From assembly GCF_027943255.1 (NCBI RefSeq), contig NC_072894.1:81569601-81633600 (forward strand): DNA of 64,000 nt. The letters run 5' to 3'. A program made the position numbers and the translations under genes. The notes below the pieces were generated by a model. That model searched no databases and was not told the DNA's origin. It was given only the letters and a program-made list of their open reading frames with translations. How positions within the stretch are numbered: position 1 is the stretch's first letter; every line of letters begins with the position of its first letter. The stretch is from Anastrepha obliqua (Eukaryota > Arthropoda > Insecta > Diptera > Tephritidae). This document shows positions 1-11,700 of the stretch, one piece after another.

Positions 1-207
1 GAGCTGACAAATTTAAAAAATATTGAACTATAACGACTACCAATGAAATCATGCTCTTTTTGGTAAGCTACTAGAAAATCTTTAAAAATTATAATAAATC
101 GAAAAAAATGGAAAACGTATTGTATAAAAAAATCATTTTGTGCGATACAGTTCTTAACACACATATGCTCATGGAATAGGTTATATATACTGTACATAAT
201 ATATATA

Positions 208-292
208 ATTGACGCTTACACCCTTTTTGGGTATTGGGCCGAGGTCATCCTCCTATTTTTGGTGTGCGACTTGTTGTTTTTTCACAATTGGG
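208..292 (-). repeat. SINE fragment, 3' part
   Basis: Diverged 3' end of the tRNA-derived SINE that recurs through this window (complete copies at 17733-18041, 41706-42020 and 59874-60197). It shows the 'acacccttttt gggt' block and the 'ctcctcctattt.tggtgtgcg' block read on the plus strand, so the SINE itself runs on minus. An AT-rich tail (TATATA, about 187-207) lies at its 3' end, as in other copies. The tRNA head and the middle are missing. Confidence 0.7.
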
Positions 293-551
293 ATAAGTTA
301 TATTAAAACAAAAATTACCCAGAAGCACAATTGGTGCAGTAGCCGAAGTCTGTCATTTCTCATGAAAATCTCCTATTCTTGATTCCTTGAATGCATCTAT
401 TTTCATTTTGTTTCTTTCGTGGCTTTAGAATTGGTCTATAATTCCATTGGGTGTATCAGTTCATCGCAGAACTAAATAAATTAAAATTTCAAATAAATCT
501 TTATCTACAGTGTTAAGCTGTATGAATTCCAGGAAATTGTGCATTATATTA

Positions 552-577
552 ATAGGACTATGAATAAGTTCGTGCGG
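552..577 (+). repeat. Mariner left terminal inverted repeat
   Basis: 26 bp TIR, perfectly inverted relative to 1812-1837; TA target copy at 550-551. This end is the 3' end of the transposase gene. Confidence 0.93.
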
Positions 578-624
578 GTTTTTTTCGAAATTTGAAACTT
601 TATTGACGTAAAATGGTTACAAAT

Positions 625-1671
625 TTAATATTCAAAGTATTGTCCATCGCTTACTACTACTTTTTCCCATCTTTCTGGCAATTCACGGATTCCCTTTGTG
701 AAAAATTCGGTCGGTTTTGCGGCAATCCACGAATCGATCCATTTTTTGACTTCATCGTAATTACGGAAGTGCTGGTCAGCCAGGCCATGTTGCATCGATC
801 GGAAGAGATAGTAATCGGATGGCGCAAGGTCTGGACTATACGGCGGGTGGGGTAGGACATCCCATTTGAGCGTTTCTAAGTATGTTTTGACCACTTGTGC
901 AACATGTGGCCGAGCATTGTCATGTTGCAAAATAACTTTGTCGTGTCTATCGGCGTATTGCGGCCGTTTTTCTCGCAGTGCTCGGCTCAAACGCATCAAT
1001 TGTCGTCGGTAGACATCCCCCGTAATCGTTTCATTCGGTTTCAGTAGCTCATAATACACAACACCCAGCTGGTCCCACCAGATACACAGCATAACCTTCA
1101 GGCCATGAATATTCTGCGCCGACGTCGATGTTGAAGCATGGCCAGGGTATCCATACGTTGCCCGACGTTTTGGATTGTCGTAATGGACCCACTTTTCATC
1201 GCCAGTCACAATTCGATGCAAAAAACCCTTTCTTTTGTGCCGTTGAAGCAGTTGTTCGCATGCCATAAAACGGCGTTCAACGTCTCTTGGCTTCAATTCA
1301 TACGGCACCCAATGGCCTACCTTTCGGATCATTCCCATGGCTTTTAAACGTTTGGAAATGGTTAATTGATCAACTCCCACAGTTTTTGCAACCTCTTCTT
1401 GCGTTTGAGCCGGATCTTGATCGAGCAATTCCTCCAATTCGGTATCCATGAACTTTGGCGGCGCACCCTCGCGTTCTTCGTCTTCCAAGCCAAAATCACC
1501 ACTTTTAAAGCGTGCAAACAACTTCTGGCACGTTCGCTCAGCTAGAGCATGCTCACCATAAACTTCCACCAAGATACGATGACTTTCGGCTGCTTTTTTC
1601 TTCATATTAAAATAATGAAGAAGAATTCCCCGCAAAAACACATTATTTGGCACGAAATTCGACATTTTCAA
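625..1671 (-). CDS. Mariner transposase, mauritiana/mellifera-like, apparently complete
   Basis: Cut-and-paste transposase, 348 codons from the first Met. The second Met (residue 3, MSNFVPN) matches the usual mariner start and gives 346 residues, against about 345 for Mos1. In order: N-terminal paired-like helix-turn-helix region (about 1-110), WVPYEL linker motif (about 122-127), then the DDE/D catalytic core. The catalytic residues are all visible: D in TGDEKW, D in LQHDNARPH and D in YSPDLAPSDYYLF, with 34 residues between the last two (DD34D). C-terminus ELPERWEKVVVSDGQYFEY fits the family. It is expected to bind the TIRs and join ends at TA in the nucleus. It sits alone inside its TIRs and has no intron. 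Subfamily assignment is by eye; mauritiana and mellifera are close. Confidence 0.95.
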   Translation of the reverse strand: MKMSNFVPNNVFLRGILLHYFNMKKKAAESHRILVEVYGEHALAERTCQKLFARFKSGDFGLEDEEREGAPPKFMDTELEELLDQDPAQTQEEVAKTVGVDQLTISKRLKAMGMIRKVGHWVPYELKPRDVERRFMACEQLLQRHKRKGFLHRIVTGDEKWVHYDNPKRRATYGYPGHASTSTSAQNIHGLKVMLCIWWDQLGVVYYELLKPNETITGDVYRRQLMRLSRALREKRPQYADRHDKVILQHDNARPHVAQVVKTYLETLKWDVLPHPPYSPDLAPSDYYLFRSMQHGLADQHFRNYDEVKKWIDSWIAAKPTEFFTKGIRELPERWEKVVVSDGQYFEY

Positions 1672-1811
1672 GTGTGGTAAAAATATTGTTGTTTACGCTT
1701 CAAATAAAAAACTTATACTGACGTTTGTGCCTTACGACAGTAGCTCTCCAATGAATGTTTGGAAATGTGGATCGATGGAATAATAATCAAGTTACGCCAT
1801 CTGTTGTAAAA

Positions 1812-1837
1812 CCGCACGAACTTATTCATAGTCCTAT
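1812..1837 (-). repeat. Mariner right terminal inverted repeat
   Basis: 26 bp TIR, the exact inverse of 552-577, followed by TA at 1838-1839. The transposase start lies about 140 bp inside this end, so any promoter should be in 1672-1811. Confidence 0.93.
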
Positions 1838-2500
1838 TATTTTTATATTTGATGCTGTACTATTTCGTACTGTTTAATGTCACTTGTGCGTAAATATGTT
1901 TTCATGACACGTAAAAGGTAGCAAAAGCTTTACGTAAATTCTCCTCACCCACGTGCCACAGCTACTAAGCCAAAAATCAACACAGCAGCTTGAAAGGTGT
2001 ATTTGCACAGCATGTGCGCACATGTGGGCGCATAAAATCATCATCCAGGGACAAAAGTCCTCGCAAGGGGCGAAACACAACTGAATCAAAAGAAAAGCTA
2101 CAAAGAGAATCTGTATGAATGTAAGTTAAATCTAAAAACCTATAACTAAAGTGGGCGTGTGAATAGAGGGTGCCACATTCAGATTCGTAAGCACGCAATA
2201 CTTTCTTAGAACGACTAAGAAAATGGCTAACATATTTTCTATACATTTGATACGCTTTCATTTACAAATAGTAAAAAAGTCCATACGGATTATGTAACTT
2301 ACCTAATACGACTAACGAGGCAGTCACCCGCGTGACGTGCATGAAATACGGCGACTCCAACCACAAAGCCCGGGAATTCAAGAAAACATTGAAGTGCTCT
2401 ATTTATTTTAACAAGAATTTACCAAAAGTAAGACAGAATAGGCGGTAAAGCATATCTTTATGACATAGAGACAGTAACGAAATTTTCAAAAATATGACAG
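1838..2500. other. No gene or element recognised
   Basis: AT-rich sequence. Overlapping short open frames on minus at 1880-2261 look like chance: no motif, no homologous copy in the window. Confidence 0.5.
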
Positions 2501-2504
2501 TCTT

Positions 2505-2796
2505 ACAGATTAACTTGAATCCTTGCTAAACGGCGCAAGAGCTGTTAGAAAAAATATAGATCTAGCACTACTTAGTGAGGCAAGGTTGTTAGGAAAATAC
2601 CATTTTGACTCTCATACGGAACTATCCAGGGTTGGGATAAAACCTTTCCTACGCTTCATAAGAGAGTCCAACTGCCTCCATGAAAAATAAACAGTAAGGT
2701 TCCCGTGTTACACAGTGGCACCACAACGGACCTGCATGGTCTAAGTGAGTTGGCTACTATAAACCGACTGCCACAAAAACCTAACCTAACCTAACT
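2505..2796 (+). pseudogene. Possible LINE scrap ending in a (CCTAA)n tract
   Basis: Positions 2509-2600 read with stops as INLNPC-TAQELLEK followed by IDLALLSEA, which resembles the start of a LINE ORF2 endonuclease domain. The stretch ends in a short CCTAA repeat at 2779-2796, a plausible retroposon tail. Joining these two parts into one deleted element is inference. No RT is present. Confidence 0.3.
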
Positions 2797-3825
2797 ACTT
2801 AGAGAGCCATATATTATAAGCTTGTTGATTGTCCGCTATGGGCAAAAGACAATACCGGACGATCAAGCTGCGCCAAAATATCTCTTCACATTGGGTACTC
2901 AATGAAGAATCAGATTTTGCTTATGTTCCAGTTTTAGGGTTCATACGTACGCTACATACTGCCAAGCTCTCCTAATACTAGGAATGAATCAATGTACAGA
3001 AAATATGAGATGGGGTACATACATCGAACTTACATTTATAAGCAGTTCACACCTTGCGCACGCGTCTTGGAAAGATCTATAACAACCAATATGCCCATAA
3101 CTGCTACTACGCTACTATATTTTCAATTTATGAGCCGTAGCAAACAAGGAAAACTTCTACAACGAATATAGTGGGCTTCCAAAATTAGCTCACGGTAGGG
3201 AGGAACTCTAATAGCTATTATATCTGTATATTGAACTACAAAAGAGGGAAAAATCATCAATAAGAAAAAAAACCACGATTAGTTGACGACGGCCAGTATT
3301 TTGGCGGAACGTTAAAATAGCCGATCTTCGATAGCAATGCAATAAAGCCAGACAAAACTATCAAGGAAATCAAATGTCTACAAATTACAACCACCTTTTT
3401 TCAGTGTACTCGTATAAAGGGGGAGGCAAAGAGATCATGAAAGCCTTCAAACTTGGCAAGCAAACTCCCACTAACTCAGAGCTAAACGTAAGGATTACAT
3501 GGATTTCAAAAATTTATAATTATATAAGTATATTTTCTACAATATTTTATGATCGACGTAATGATCTATTTTATTCAAATCTTTCAACATATCAAAGAGA
3601 AATAATTGGAAATATATGCTGGGGGCTTTTTATTTGAAAATGCTGAAAATTGATTGGTTGCGGTAGGCGTTAACAGAATAACGAGTTTGGAGTTTAGTTT
3701 CGTTTGGCCATAAATTAATAGTACATGAAAATTTTTCAAGGACTTTTCTTATTGGAAAGTGTAAGTCTTGGCTTTTAACATGAAAAACACAATGCCATGG
3801 CTGGCTTTCAACCAACTTGTAAGGG
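2797..3825. other. No gene or element recognised
   Basis: AT-rich. An 87-codon frame at 3374-3637 has no recognisable motif and is probably chance. Confidence 0.5.
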
Positions 3826-4674
3826 GTTAGGAGTAGTCAGAATTTTCAAAAAATTTTATTTTTTTTTTGCATTTTCTTAAAGTGTAGTATATATTTTAAA
3901 AATATTGTGTGAAAATTTTAAATGAATCCGACAAATACTTTTCGAGTTATTCAACAATAAACAAAGGGCGCTCAGGCGCTCCGGACTTCTCGGTCGTATG
4001 AAAGTATGAAAGATAAGCGTGCTAACGATAACTCCCGAGAAGGTAGAATACTACATAGGCAAATCTATATTTTGGAAGCTGCTATGATGGCTGAAGAACT
4101 ATTATATGGCCCAGGAATAGATGAAACAGTGTAAGTAATTAAATAATTCGTATAACTCTATCTAAATCAATAGCAAAACTTTAAATGGGTTTTTCTCAAA
4201 ACTATATTTTTTGAACTGGTGATCACTGTAACTTAAAAACCGCTTGGTAGATTTCAATAAAATACATACTGCTTTTGAAAAACACTCGTGCTTGATGTAA
4301 AGTTTTTTTTTCAAAAATTAAACAATTAATTGTCGGTTTTTTTCTCGAAAATTTGAAAATTATTTCCTGATTCGTTAATTTTGAACAAAAAGCTTCGATC
4401 AGGCACAATTTCTCTTGTCCGATTGATTTTAGATGAATCTCCAAGGACTTGTGATGAGCACCGCAAGGGACTTCTGGAGAAACGGGCTCCACACAAACAG
4501 CGATAACTTTTACAATTATTATTTATTTTCTTTGAAATTTTGCTAAAGTTAAGTCGAAACACGATATTTTAATGCTATATTTTTATTTTGGTAAAATAAA
4601 GCAACTGACTAGCAAACAAAAATTATTGAAAATCATCATTTTTTCGGGCCTCTGACTACCCCTTGCCTCGAGAG
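3826..4674. mobile_element. Candidate non-coding element with imperfect inverted ends
   Basis: The left end reads aaggggttaggagtagtcag and the right end, inverted, reads aaggggtagtcagaggc. They share AAGGGGT..AGTCAGA apart from a 5-base insertion on the left. Both ends lead into T-rich interior sequence. No target duplication is clear and no transposase frame is present, so this may be an old non-autonomous DNA element or a coincidence. Confidence 0.3.
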
Positions 4675-4687
4675 CCCCGCCACTTGT

Positions 4688-4775
4688 CACCAATGCTAAC
4701 TTCGATTCCATATTTCAACTCATGAATCGTCTCTTAATGGATTGCATAGCACTCATCCTTAACGGCTAGCTACTA
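4688..4775 (-). pseudogene. Fragment of DD41D-type mariner transposase, C-terminal region
   Basis: Read on minus, this stretch aligns by eye with the same part of the DD41D element at 48034-48887: KDECYAIH, ETIHELKYGIEVSI against KDKCYANHPETIDALKHEIEVAI. The match includes shared DNA blocks such as catgaatcgtctc and ccttaacgg. Only this short piece of the C-terminal region is left, with a stop in place of one residue. Confidence 0.55.
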
Positions 4776-5054
4776 GTATAATGCAACGGAGCACCTTTTA
4801 GACGGCTATTCGATATTTGGTTATTCGATTTTCGAATGTTTTTTATGCTTCCCAAATTCGTTCTAGTGTTAAGCGACCTACTTGACTTGATATCTAACCA
4901 TATAAACGATATCTGTCAAATCAAAAAAATTTCAAACACCATTTTTCACAGAGTAGTATACAAAATAATTCTTTTCTTGGTATATTTTGGCCCACGTTTT
5001 GTCTTCTAAAACCATCTTGATCAAAAATTCTCCGGAATATATTTAGAAAGTTCA

Positions 5055-5960
5055 AAATACAAGTTTATTCCTCAAAGTACTCTTACCGCCTTCAAAGCGC
5101 TCTCCATCAATTGCATTGCACTCATGCCAGCGTTTGATCCAGCTCTCGAAACATTTCTGGAACTCTATTTTCGGTATCGCCATGAGAGCCGTCTTCGAAA
5201 GAGAAAATCTTCTTTTCGAAAGAGAAAATCTTCTTACGCTTCCCGTAGTATTTTTTAGACTCAAACAAAAAAACAAAAAATCGCATGGAGCTATATCAAG
5301 TTAACTCGATGGCTGCTGGATCGTATTTATTTCGTTCTTGGTTGTTTTCCCACAAATCTATTCTTTTTTGGTGCATCGCTTCGTGCACAGCACCATTGTA
5401 GTATATAAAAAAGTTAGCATCGCTTTTTTTTACTGAAACCGACGCCGAGCAACTTCGCAGCAACACGGCGCAAGCCCAAATCATTGACTACAATGACCTT
5501 AATGGACTCATAAGCAATGCTCAAGTTATGTGCTAGCTCTTTGATGGCTAATTTGCTGTTATTGATCAAATTTTATTTCAGTTCATTAAAGTTTCCATCA
5601 GTTTTCGATATCGACGGCGCGCCACTATTCAGTCCGTTTATCATCCTCGATGGAAACGTTCCTGCCACTCGTAAACGGTTGCTTTATTTAGAGTATAATC
5701 AAAACAGTTTCCCAACATTTTTAAAGTTTTCGCACCATTGAAACTACATCGCATTTTTAACGCAAACTTTAATACAAACTTGTTGTTGCAAATTCAAAGC
5801 CATTTTGAAAACTGCAGTCAAGACGGTGTAACTTTTACAAATGGCAAGCAAAAGCGATAACATACGAGTATTAGTAGGAATGTTAATCACAGATGTGGCA
5901 GTCTAAAAAAACAAAAACAAAATAAACAGAGCTCAAGTCAGTTGACTTAGAGCATCAGAG
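5055..5960 (-). pseudogene. Degenerate DD34D mariner relic with internal deletion
   Basis: Minus-strand frames give, in order, an N-terminal piece (MALNLQQQV), a helix-turn-helix region (SGAPSISKTDGNFNELK; AIKELAHNLSIAYES; NDLGLRRVAAKL) and a C-terminal piece (IPKIEFQKCFESWIKRWHECNAIDGERFEGG). The catalytic core between them is deleted, and stops and frameshifts interrupt what remains. A tandem duplication of gaaagagaaaatcttctt lies near 5200-5233. The same family recurs at 13640-13990, 40095-41070 and 62870-62985; the leader 'gctctaagtcaactgacttg' near 5935-5955 is shared with 13655. Confidence 0.8.
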
Positions 5961-8197
5961 AGTAGTTTTTTCCGGAAACTTTTTGTTCAAAGTGGAAATT
6001 TTTCGTTTAAGAACAAGCTTCTGTTAAAATTAAAAATGTGAAAAATTTAAACAAGTTCGGATCTTCCTTTTTTAAGAAATCATGCCAATCAACTTCAAAA
6101 ATACTCAAAACTAATTACATGCGACGTAAAGGCCATATTAGCCTTATGACCGGAACTTCTCAAGATTCTAGGGAAATCAGATAGGTAATAAGAAATCGAC
6201 TTTTTTTAATATTCAATTCCTTGGGGCAAAGAGCGAAATACTTGTACACTAGCTATAATTGTACCCTTTCCTTTTGTATGTTGGTTGCATTCAGTAAAAA
6301 CTCAGCATCAATTTCGCTAGAATCATCAGCTAAAACGCTGGCAGTCTGCAGTAAAATAGTTACTTGTGCACAGCAGCCAAGTATAGTCATCTACTTCTGT
6401 GTTATATTGAAGACGCAACTTCATCATCCTCATTATCAGCCTGATCGTCGACGAGATGACGCTCCGCAGCAGCATGAGTTGTCGCAGTGCCGTTATCTTT
6501 CCCAATACGCTTTCTGCAGTATTTATACTTTGGCCATTTGCCAATGCAGCTGAAAAATATACGTAAGTATATTGCTCCGCCTTCCATGGTTACAAGCAGC
6601 AACGCTATGCTGCAATGACGGTGGCAATTTAAATGAATTGAAAACATCAACTTTCAATTGCGCGCAATGTCAGCTGCTAACCAGGTTAAGCAAGAAAAAA
6701 ACGTATTGGCAATGCCATAGAGATGGCAAAAAATCGGTTATAAAGGTGCACCTGAAGTGAGGAGGGTGTGTTCAAGGGAGTACGAGTGGGTGTATATACA
6801 GTCACAGCGACTATCTGACTGATTGCATAGACGGTAGGAGCAGGCCTATACGTATGATAAAGCGCCGCATATCACTATAATGCCATTTAAGTTAATTGGC
6901 TGTCATTTATTTGGCGGCAGTGGCAGATTGAATTGAATTGAAAAACTTAACGCTCCAGATCGTCAGAATGTACTTGAGACGGCGCGGTAATTGAGAAGAC
7001 GTGCATTTCAGGCACAGTTTTACTCATACAAACATACGTACTTGAGCATACTTACGTGGGCCATTTCCTATAAGACCAAATAGAACAAAAAATATATAAG
7101 CGTTCTTATGGGGAATATGTTGCCCCATTGCTTGCGGATAACTATGACGATGGTTGTACGCGTCATACTCTTGATGCCGACGATTTTAGTTATTAGTTGT
7201 TTAATATAGATTTAAGGTTTTTTTATATAATTATGATGATGAGTTAAGTAACAACTATTTTATAGAACTTCTTTTCTATAAATCATACGATTTCGTTAAG
7301 TCTTGGTGAGTTGCTGAGAGCATACCTGGGAAGGTTTACCAGTTTGCCTCGACTCGTTTGGTGGCGATGGGTCGGTGAGTCCCATATTTTGGATCGTTTA
7401 TGTTTTTGTAGACTTATTTCTATGCAAATCAATAAGTTTGCTAATAAACTGGATATAATTATTGATATTATTTTTGCATAACATAAATTGTAGCGTAGCA
7501 TACCATACTTTGGTCCAATGTAGCCTACTGATATTCAACGCGTTTCTTTAGTTTATAATATATTATAATTTCAAATTATATTATTTTCCATTTTCTACTT
7601 CTGCTGACAAAATTTCATTTCTGAAAACAATCCCATTTTATTTCTGAGTGAAAAGATTTAAGAAAAAATCCATATAAGTTCCACATCAGAATCGCAAACT
7701 TAAACAGCACAAGAATCTTTGGAGTCAACTTTTTTAAATGTAAAATACTTGAGAGTCAAGTTTTCTTTACCAAACGCCAGAATTATCTCAAAGAGTTTAA
7801 CTGTTTAGACAAATTTCTTTAGAGGTTCTACATTTTTGACTTCTAGTCGAATATTACGTGTGATACAACAACATTTGGTTAAGCCTAAAAAATCCAATTC
7901 CAGTATACCCTCAGCATTTTTTCTTGATGTCAAGTTTGTCAGAAGACATACCGATATCGCTAGACTTTGTGCCGAATTTTATATTTCACGTATCGTTACC
8001 GGTGAGGGTAATTACTTATCTGCTCTATTTTGATACCTAAATAAATTTCTTTGTGAATTTCGGCTTTGGCTCTGGACTTTGTCATTTATTGATATTTTAT
8101 AAGAAATTTCTAAGCTTAAGCCGCTATTGAAAACGGGTGTTGATAAATTTTGTGTACTATAACGTAAAAATATTCCACCTTTGATTTAATCACCAAG
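5961..8197. other. No gene or element recognised
   Basis: AT-rich. A minus-strand open frame ending at 6402 is preceded by a splice-acceptor-like tract (tttttcag, complement near 6550), but there is no partner exon or recognisable domain. The frame at 7836-8033 contains a short mariner-like SRIVTGEG string, too weak to call. Confidence 0.45.
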
Positions 8198-8371
8198 TAT
8201 TGTGTTTACTCTGCCATGAAAAAGCTCCTCATAAAAATATCTGCCGTTCGGAGTAGGCTTGAAACTGTAGGTCCCTCCATTCACGGAACAACATCAAGAC
8301 GCACACCACAAATAGGAGAAGGAGCTCGGCCAAACACCCAAAAAGGGTGTACGTGTATATTGTGTTTACTC
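8198..8371 (+). repeat. 5'-truncated SINE with 14 bp target site duplication
   Basis: SINE body at 8212-8357 (ctgccatgaaaaagctcctc through gggtgtacgtg), on the plus strand. The tRNA head and the start of the body are missing. The copy is flanked by an identical 14 bp direct repeat, tattgtgtttactc, at 8198-8211 and 8358-8371. A long duplication together with 5' truncation is the signature of target-primed reverse transcription by LINE machinery. Confidence 0.93.
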
Positions 8372-8414
8372 ACTTACAACCTCAAGCAATCGTGGACATT
8401 GATAAACATGAAAT

Positions 8415-8720
8415 GACGGGACGCCTGGGGTCTAACGGCAGTCATAACTGGCTTTTGGTCTGTCGGAGAACAAGCAGGCAAAGTGGACATCCATCACAAT
8501 AGATATTGTCACAGTTGTAAACAACCAGAGAGGAAGAAAACGATTTTCCATCGAACAACTGTCTGGCTTGGACGCCATCAACGTAACAAGGTTCTTAAAC
8601 TATATAGACTGGATATAGTCATGTTGTAAACATGTTGGTAACGAGGATGTGGCAACAAAATGGTGCGGAAGCGCTAATTGGATTCTGGATAAATCACCAT
8701 TTCAACCAACCAACCAATTG
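8415..8720 (+). pseudogene. LINE C-terminal relic
   Basis: Broken frames resemble the C-terminal end of I/LOA-type LINE ORF2: YCHSCKQPERKKTIFH (zinc-knuckle-like) followed, in another frame, by LSGLDAINVTRFLNYIDWI. The preceding line contains the TGRLGSNGSHNW stretch expected just before the knuckle. The sequence ends in a repeated aaccaaccaacc tract. Assignment is by pattern only. Confidence 0.45.
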
Positions 8721-11700
8721 TGTTTAATAAGTCACTTGCCTTTAGTAAAGAGTATTTCAGAAGACGCGCTTTGATGATGTTTTACAATAACATGTAAACA
8801 TTCTTTTTCTTTCAGATTTCACTATTCTTATTCAATACACGACTCCTAACAATTATATATGAAAAATGACATCATTTAAAAGTTCATTATGATCACGGCT
8901 ACAGCCAGTCATACGAGAATTAAAACTTTCAAGGACTCGCCCACATACTATCACATTGAGTTCAGCAATCTCGATCCGAATGTTGTGCTGCCGTTATTCA
9001 CTTAGACTGTACTTACTTACAGAACCAGCTTTTTGACATTTTTTCACCACCCTTTGAATTGTCGGCTCATTCGAATGATTATGTCCATCAAAATCAGGGT
9101 ATATTTTTGATATGTTGTTCTTAAATACCGACCATTTTTTTAATAATTTTAACGCATTGTTCTATCGCATAAAATTTAATATTTGTCTAGTTGGGAAATG
9201 TTGAAGATGACATAAAAAATATACCGTCTTTTGACTTCTAGGCGTTTCTTTTGAAATATCCTTAATTTCGCCGGTGCTTGGAACATTATTTATGTATATT
9301 AATCTCATCTTAAGAGTAGTAATTACAATAAATAATTTTTTCCTATCCTATAAAATTGTATCTTCCATTAGTTGCACCCGCTACGGACTACTTCTTTAAT
9401 TCAAGTTTTATATGTGCCTGTTTGGATAGCTAAACAGACATAGTGGTTTTTAAAATAATATCTGCCACACGCAATTTTCTTGTAACGGTGTGAAGGCACA
9501 ATCACTTAAAAAGAAATTGTAAATTCAATACATTATCAAATAGTCGTTTTCAACTAGCAGGACTTAATTAAAACTTGAACGAAAAACAAAAAAGAAATCA
9601 GAATGGTGAAGTAGCATTTAAAAATCATGTTAAAAAAATTCAGAAGGTGAGGCCGTCAGACCGTTAACCAACTCTCAGCGAATTTGAAAGAATCAGCTGA
9701 TTGGCTGACGTAACAGGGGTAATGACAGCGGTTTATTTACGAGAAAACTGATATTGTGTTGGTGATATACGAAAGAAATCAGCAACATTTTCACCCATGT
9801 TACTTCGTTGCCGTCTGAACAACGACTGATTGGACGAGTGTGTGAATACATGTGAAATGAGCGAGCAAAATTATGTTGCTGAGTACCAGGTGACGTGGCA
9901 GCCGATGCTGCTCGCTCAATTTTGTTTTTCACCATAGCTGAAGGCCAAACCTGGTAATCCATGGGGAAAAATTTGTTAGAGATGTACTACCTACCTCGGC
10001 TCTGAGCGTCTCAGAACTTTGGATTATATGCCATTTGTTTTGTGTTTCACAAATTTTAGTTTTGGCTTAGTGAAACCCAAAACGGATGACATAGAATCCA
10101 AAGTTCCCTCAAAAGTTTGTTTTTTTGCACCATATCTAACGAGCAAATGTGGTATCTATCATCCTTGTTAAAAAAATAGTGGAGGTAGAGGCAAAAAAAA
10201 TATAATATATATTTTTGTTTCATGTAACCAAATTAATCATAAATGTCCTGAATAATAATGCTCTCAAGTATATAGGACGACTTTCCCGATAACCCTGAAT
10301 ACAATAAACTTGAAATCTCTTCAAAAATTACGTAATGCAGTATTCATTACTCGCCACGCTTTAAACTTTGTTAATTTGGGAAGTTAAAGCCTTAAACGGC
10401 AAAATTTAACTTTTCTTTAAATATGTTTTCAAAAGATTGTTTGGGCACAGTTCCACTCGCATGCATTCATAGGTTTAGTGCTTTTTTTTTTAAATTAAAG
10501 CGCCATAAAAGTGTTTCAGTTCTTGGTGCTTTTTCGGTGTTTTTTCTGAAATCAAATGGATTGCTTTTATTACGAATAGTTAAACACATGAAATAATTTG
10601 AAGTATTTATTTAAAGTTTGACCGTAAATGAAGAAATATTCATATAATGCAATGGGATCATGCTCGGTCTCCTTCATAATTTTCGGTTCAAGTGAGGACG
10701 TATGTATAAGGAATAAGCTAATCTGGTCTGCGCGTCTTCTGAGTAATTAATGCCGCAGTAAATGCGTTCCTCCAGATAAAAACGAATTAAAAAACGAAAA
10801 TTTTTGTTGAGACTATTACAGTACCTCTTCTGGTAAAATCTGGTATACACAAATTGGCACATCGATTGTTAACACGTTTATAAAAATTCAAATTATGACT
10901 TCAAGTGAATTTTATGCTCAAAAGTTCAAAATGATGAAATTCGAATGATCAACCGAAATGGTGATGTGAAAAAGGCAGTCTGGAAGCTATAATTTCACAG
11001 CATTGGAATAGTAATTGATATGTATGTGTTTTGTCAACCATCCAGAGGCAGTGCAAGAGTTGAAACGTGAAGTCGAAGTTGTAAGTAATGGAACAATGGT
11101 CTGACTCATTCTAGGAGCTTAGTCTACTGGTTAGCCCTGGAAAGCATTTAAATAATGTTTAATGGCAAGATTTACTTTTTCCATAATTGCAAAACATTCA
11201 AGCCTATTTTATTTATAGTCGAATTAAATTAAATTGTAAACGCTGGGCGGATCCCCCTGTACAAGAAATCTTTGCTTTAGCGTGGTTTTGCTAGTTATTA
11301 AATTAATTTGCAGATAAGAGTAGGAATGTTTGTTAATGCTGTATGATATAAGACGTTAGGCCACTTCTAATGTATTCGTGCCTTAACACGTACGCAAATC
11401 CCTAAAGCTAATTCCAAAAACTCAAACACAGTTAAAGTTTCGGAACAAAATGATGAGCACCACAAAAAGTTGTAAGCACGATGACGAGCAAAAGTAGAAA
11501 TAAGAAAGTAAATAAAAACAGACAAGCAAGAATATTAAAGTAACACAATAAAAAGAATAACAGAAAGCAACAACAATCACAGGAACAATAAAGAATATTA
11601 TTAAAGTCGTCCCAAAAACAATAATGAAACAGAGCACATAACCACATACAAGAAAAAGATGCCGGGGACTAAACTTCAGTTGAAGAAGGTGGGATTGGCG

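Larger units (their letters stand above)
552..1837 (-). mobile_element. Structurally intact mariner (DD34D) transposon
   Basis: A 1286 bp element, the normal length for a full mariner. Perfect terminal inverted repeats lie at 552-577 (begins ATAGGACTATGAATAAGTTC) and 1812-1837, each flanked outside by TA (550-551 and 1838-1839), the target duplication expected for mariner. One uninterrupted transposase frame (625-1671, minus) fills the interior. No internal deletion, stop or frameshift is visible. Perfect TIRs plus an open frame suggest a recent insertion; whether it is active cannot be told from sequence. Confidence 0.95.

Noticed and set aside
2779..2796. CCTAA repeat resembling the insect telomere repeat
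   Set aside because: Only three to four units, next to a LINE-like scrap; more likely a retroposon tail, and many flies lack this telomere repeat.
6326..6650. Possible exon on minus with a tttttcag acceptor
   Set aside because: No partner exon, donor or conserved domain could be identified.
7836..8033. 65-codon frame containing SRIVTGEG, mariner-like
   Set aside because: The match is too short and no other mariner motif lies in order around it.
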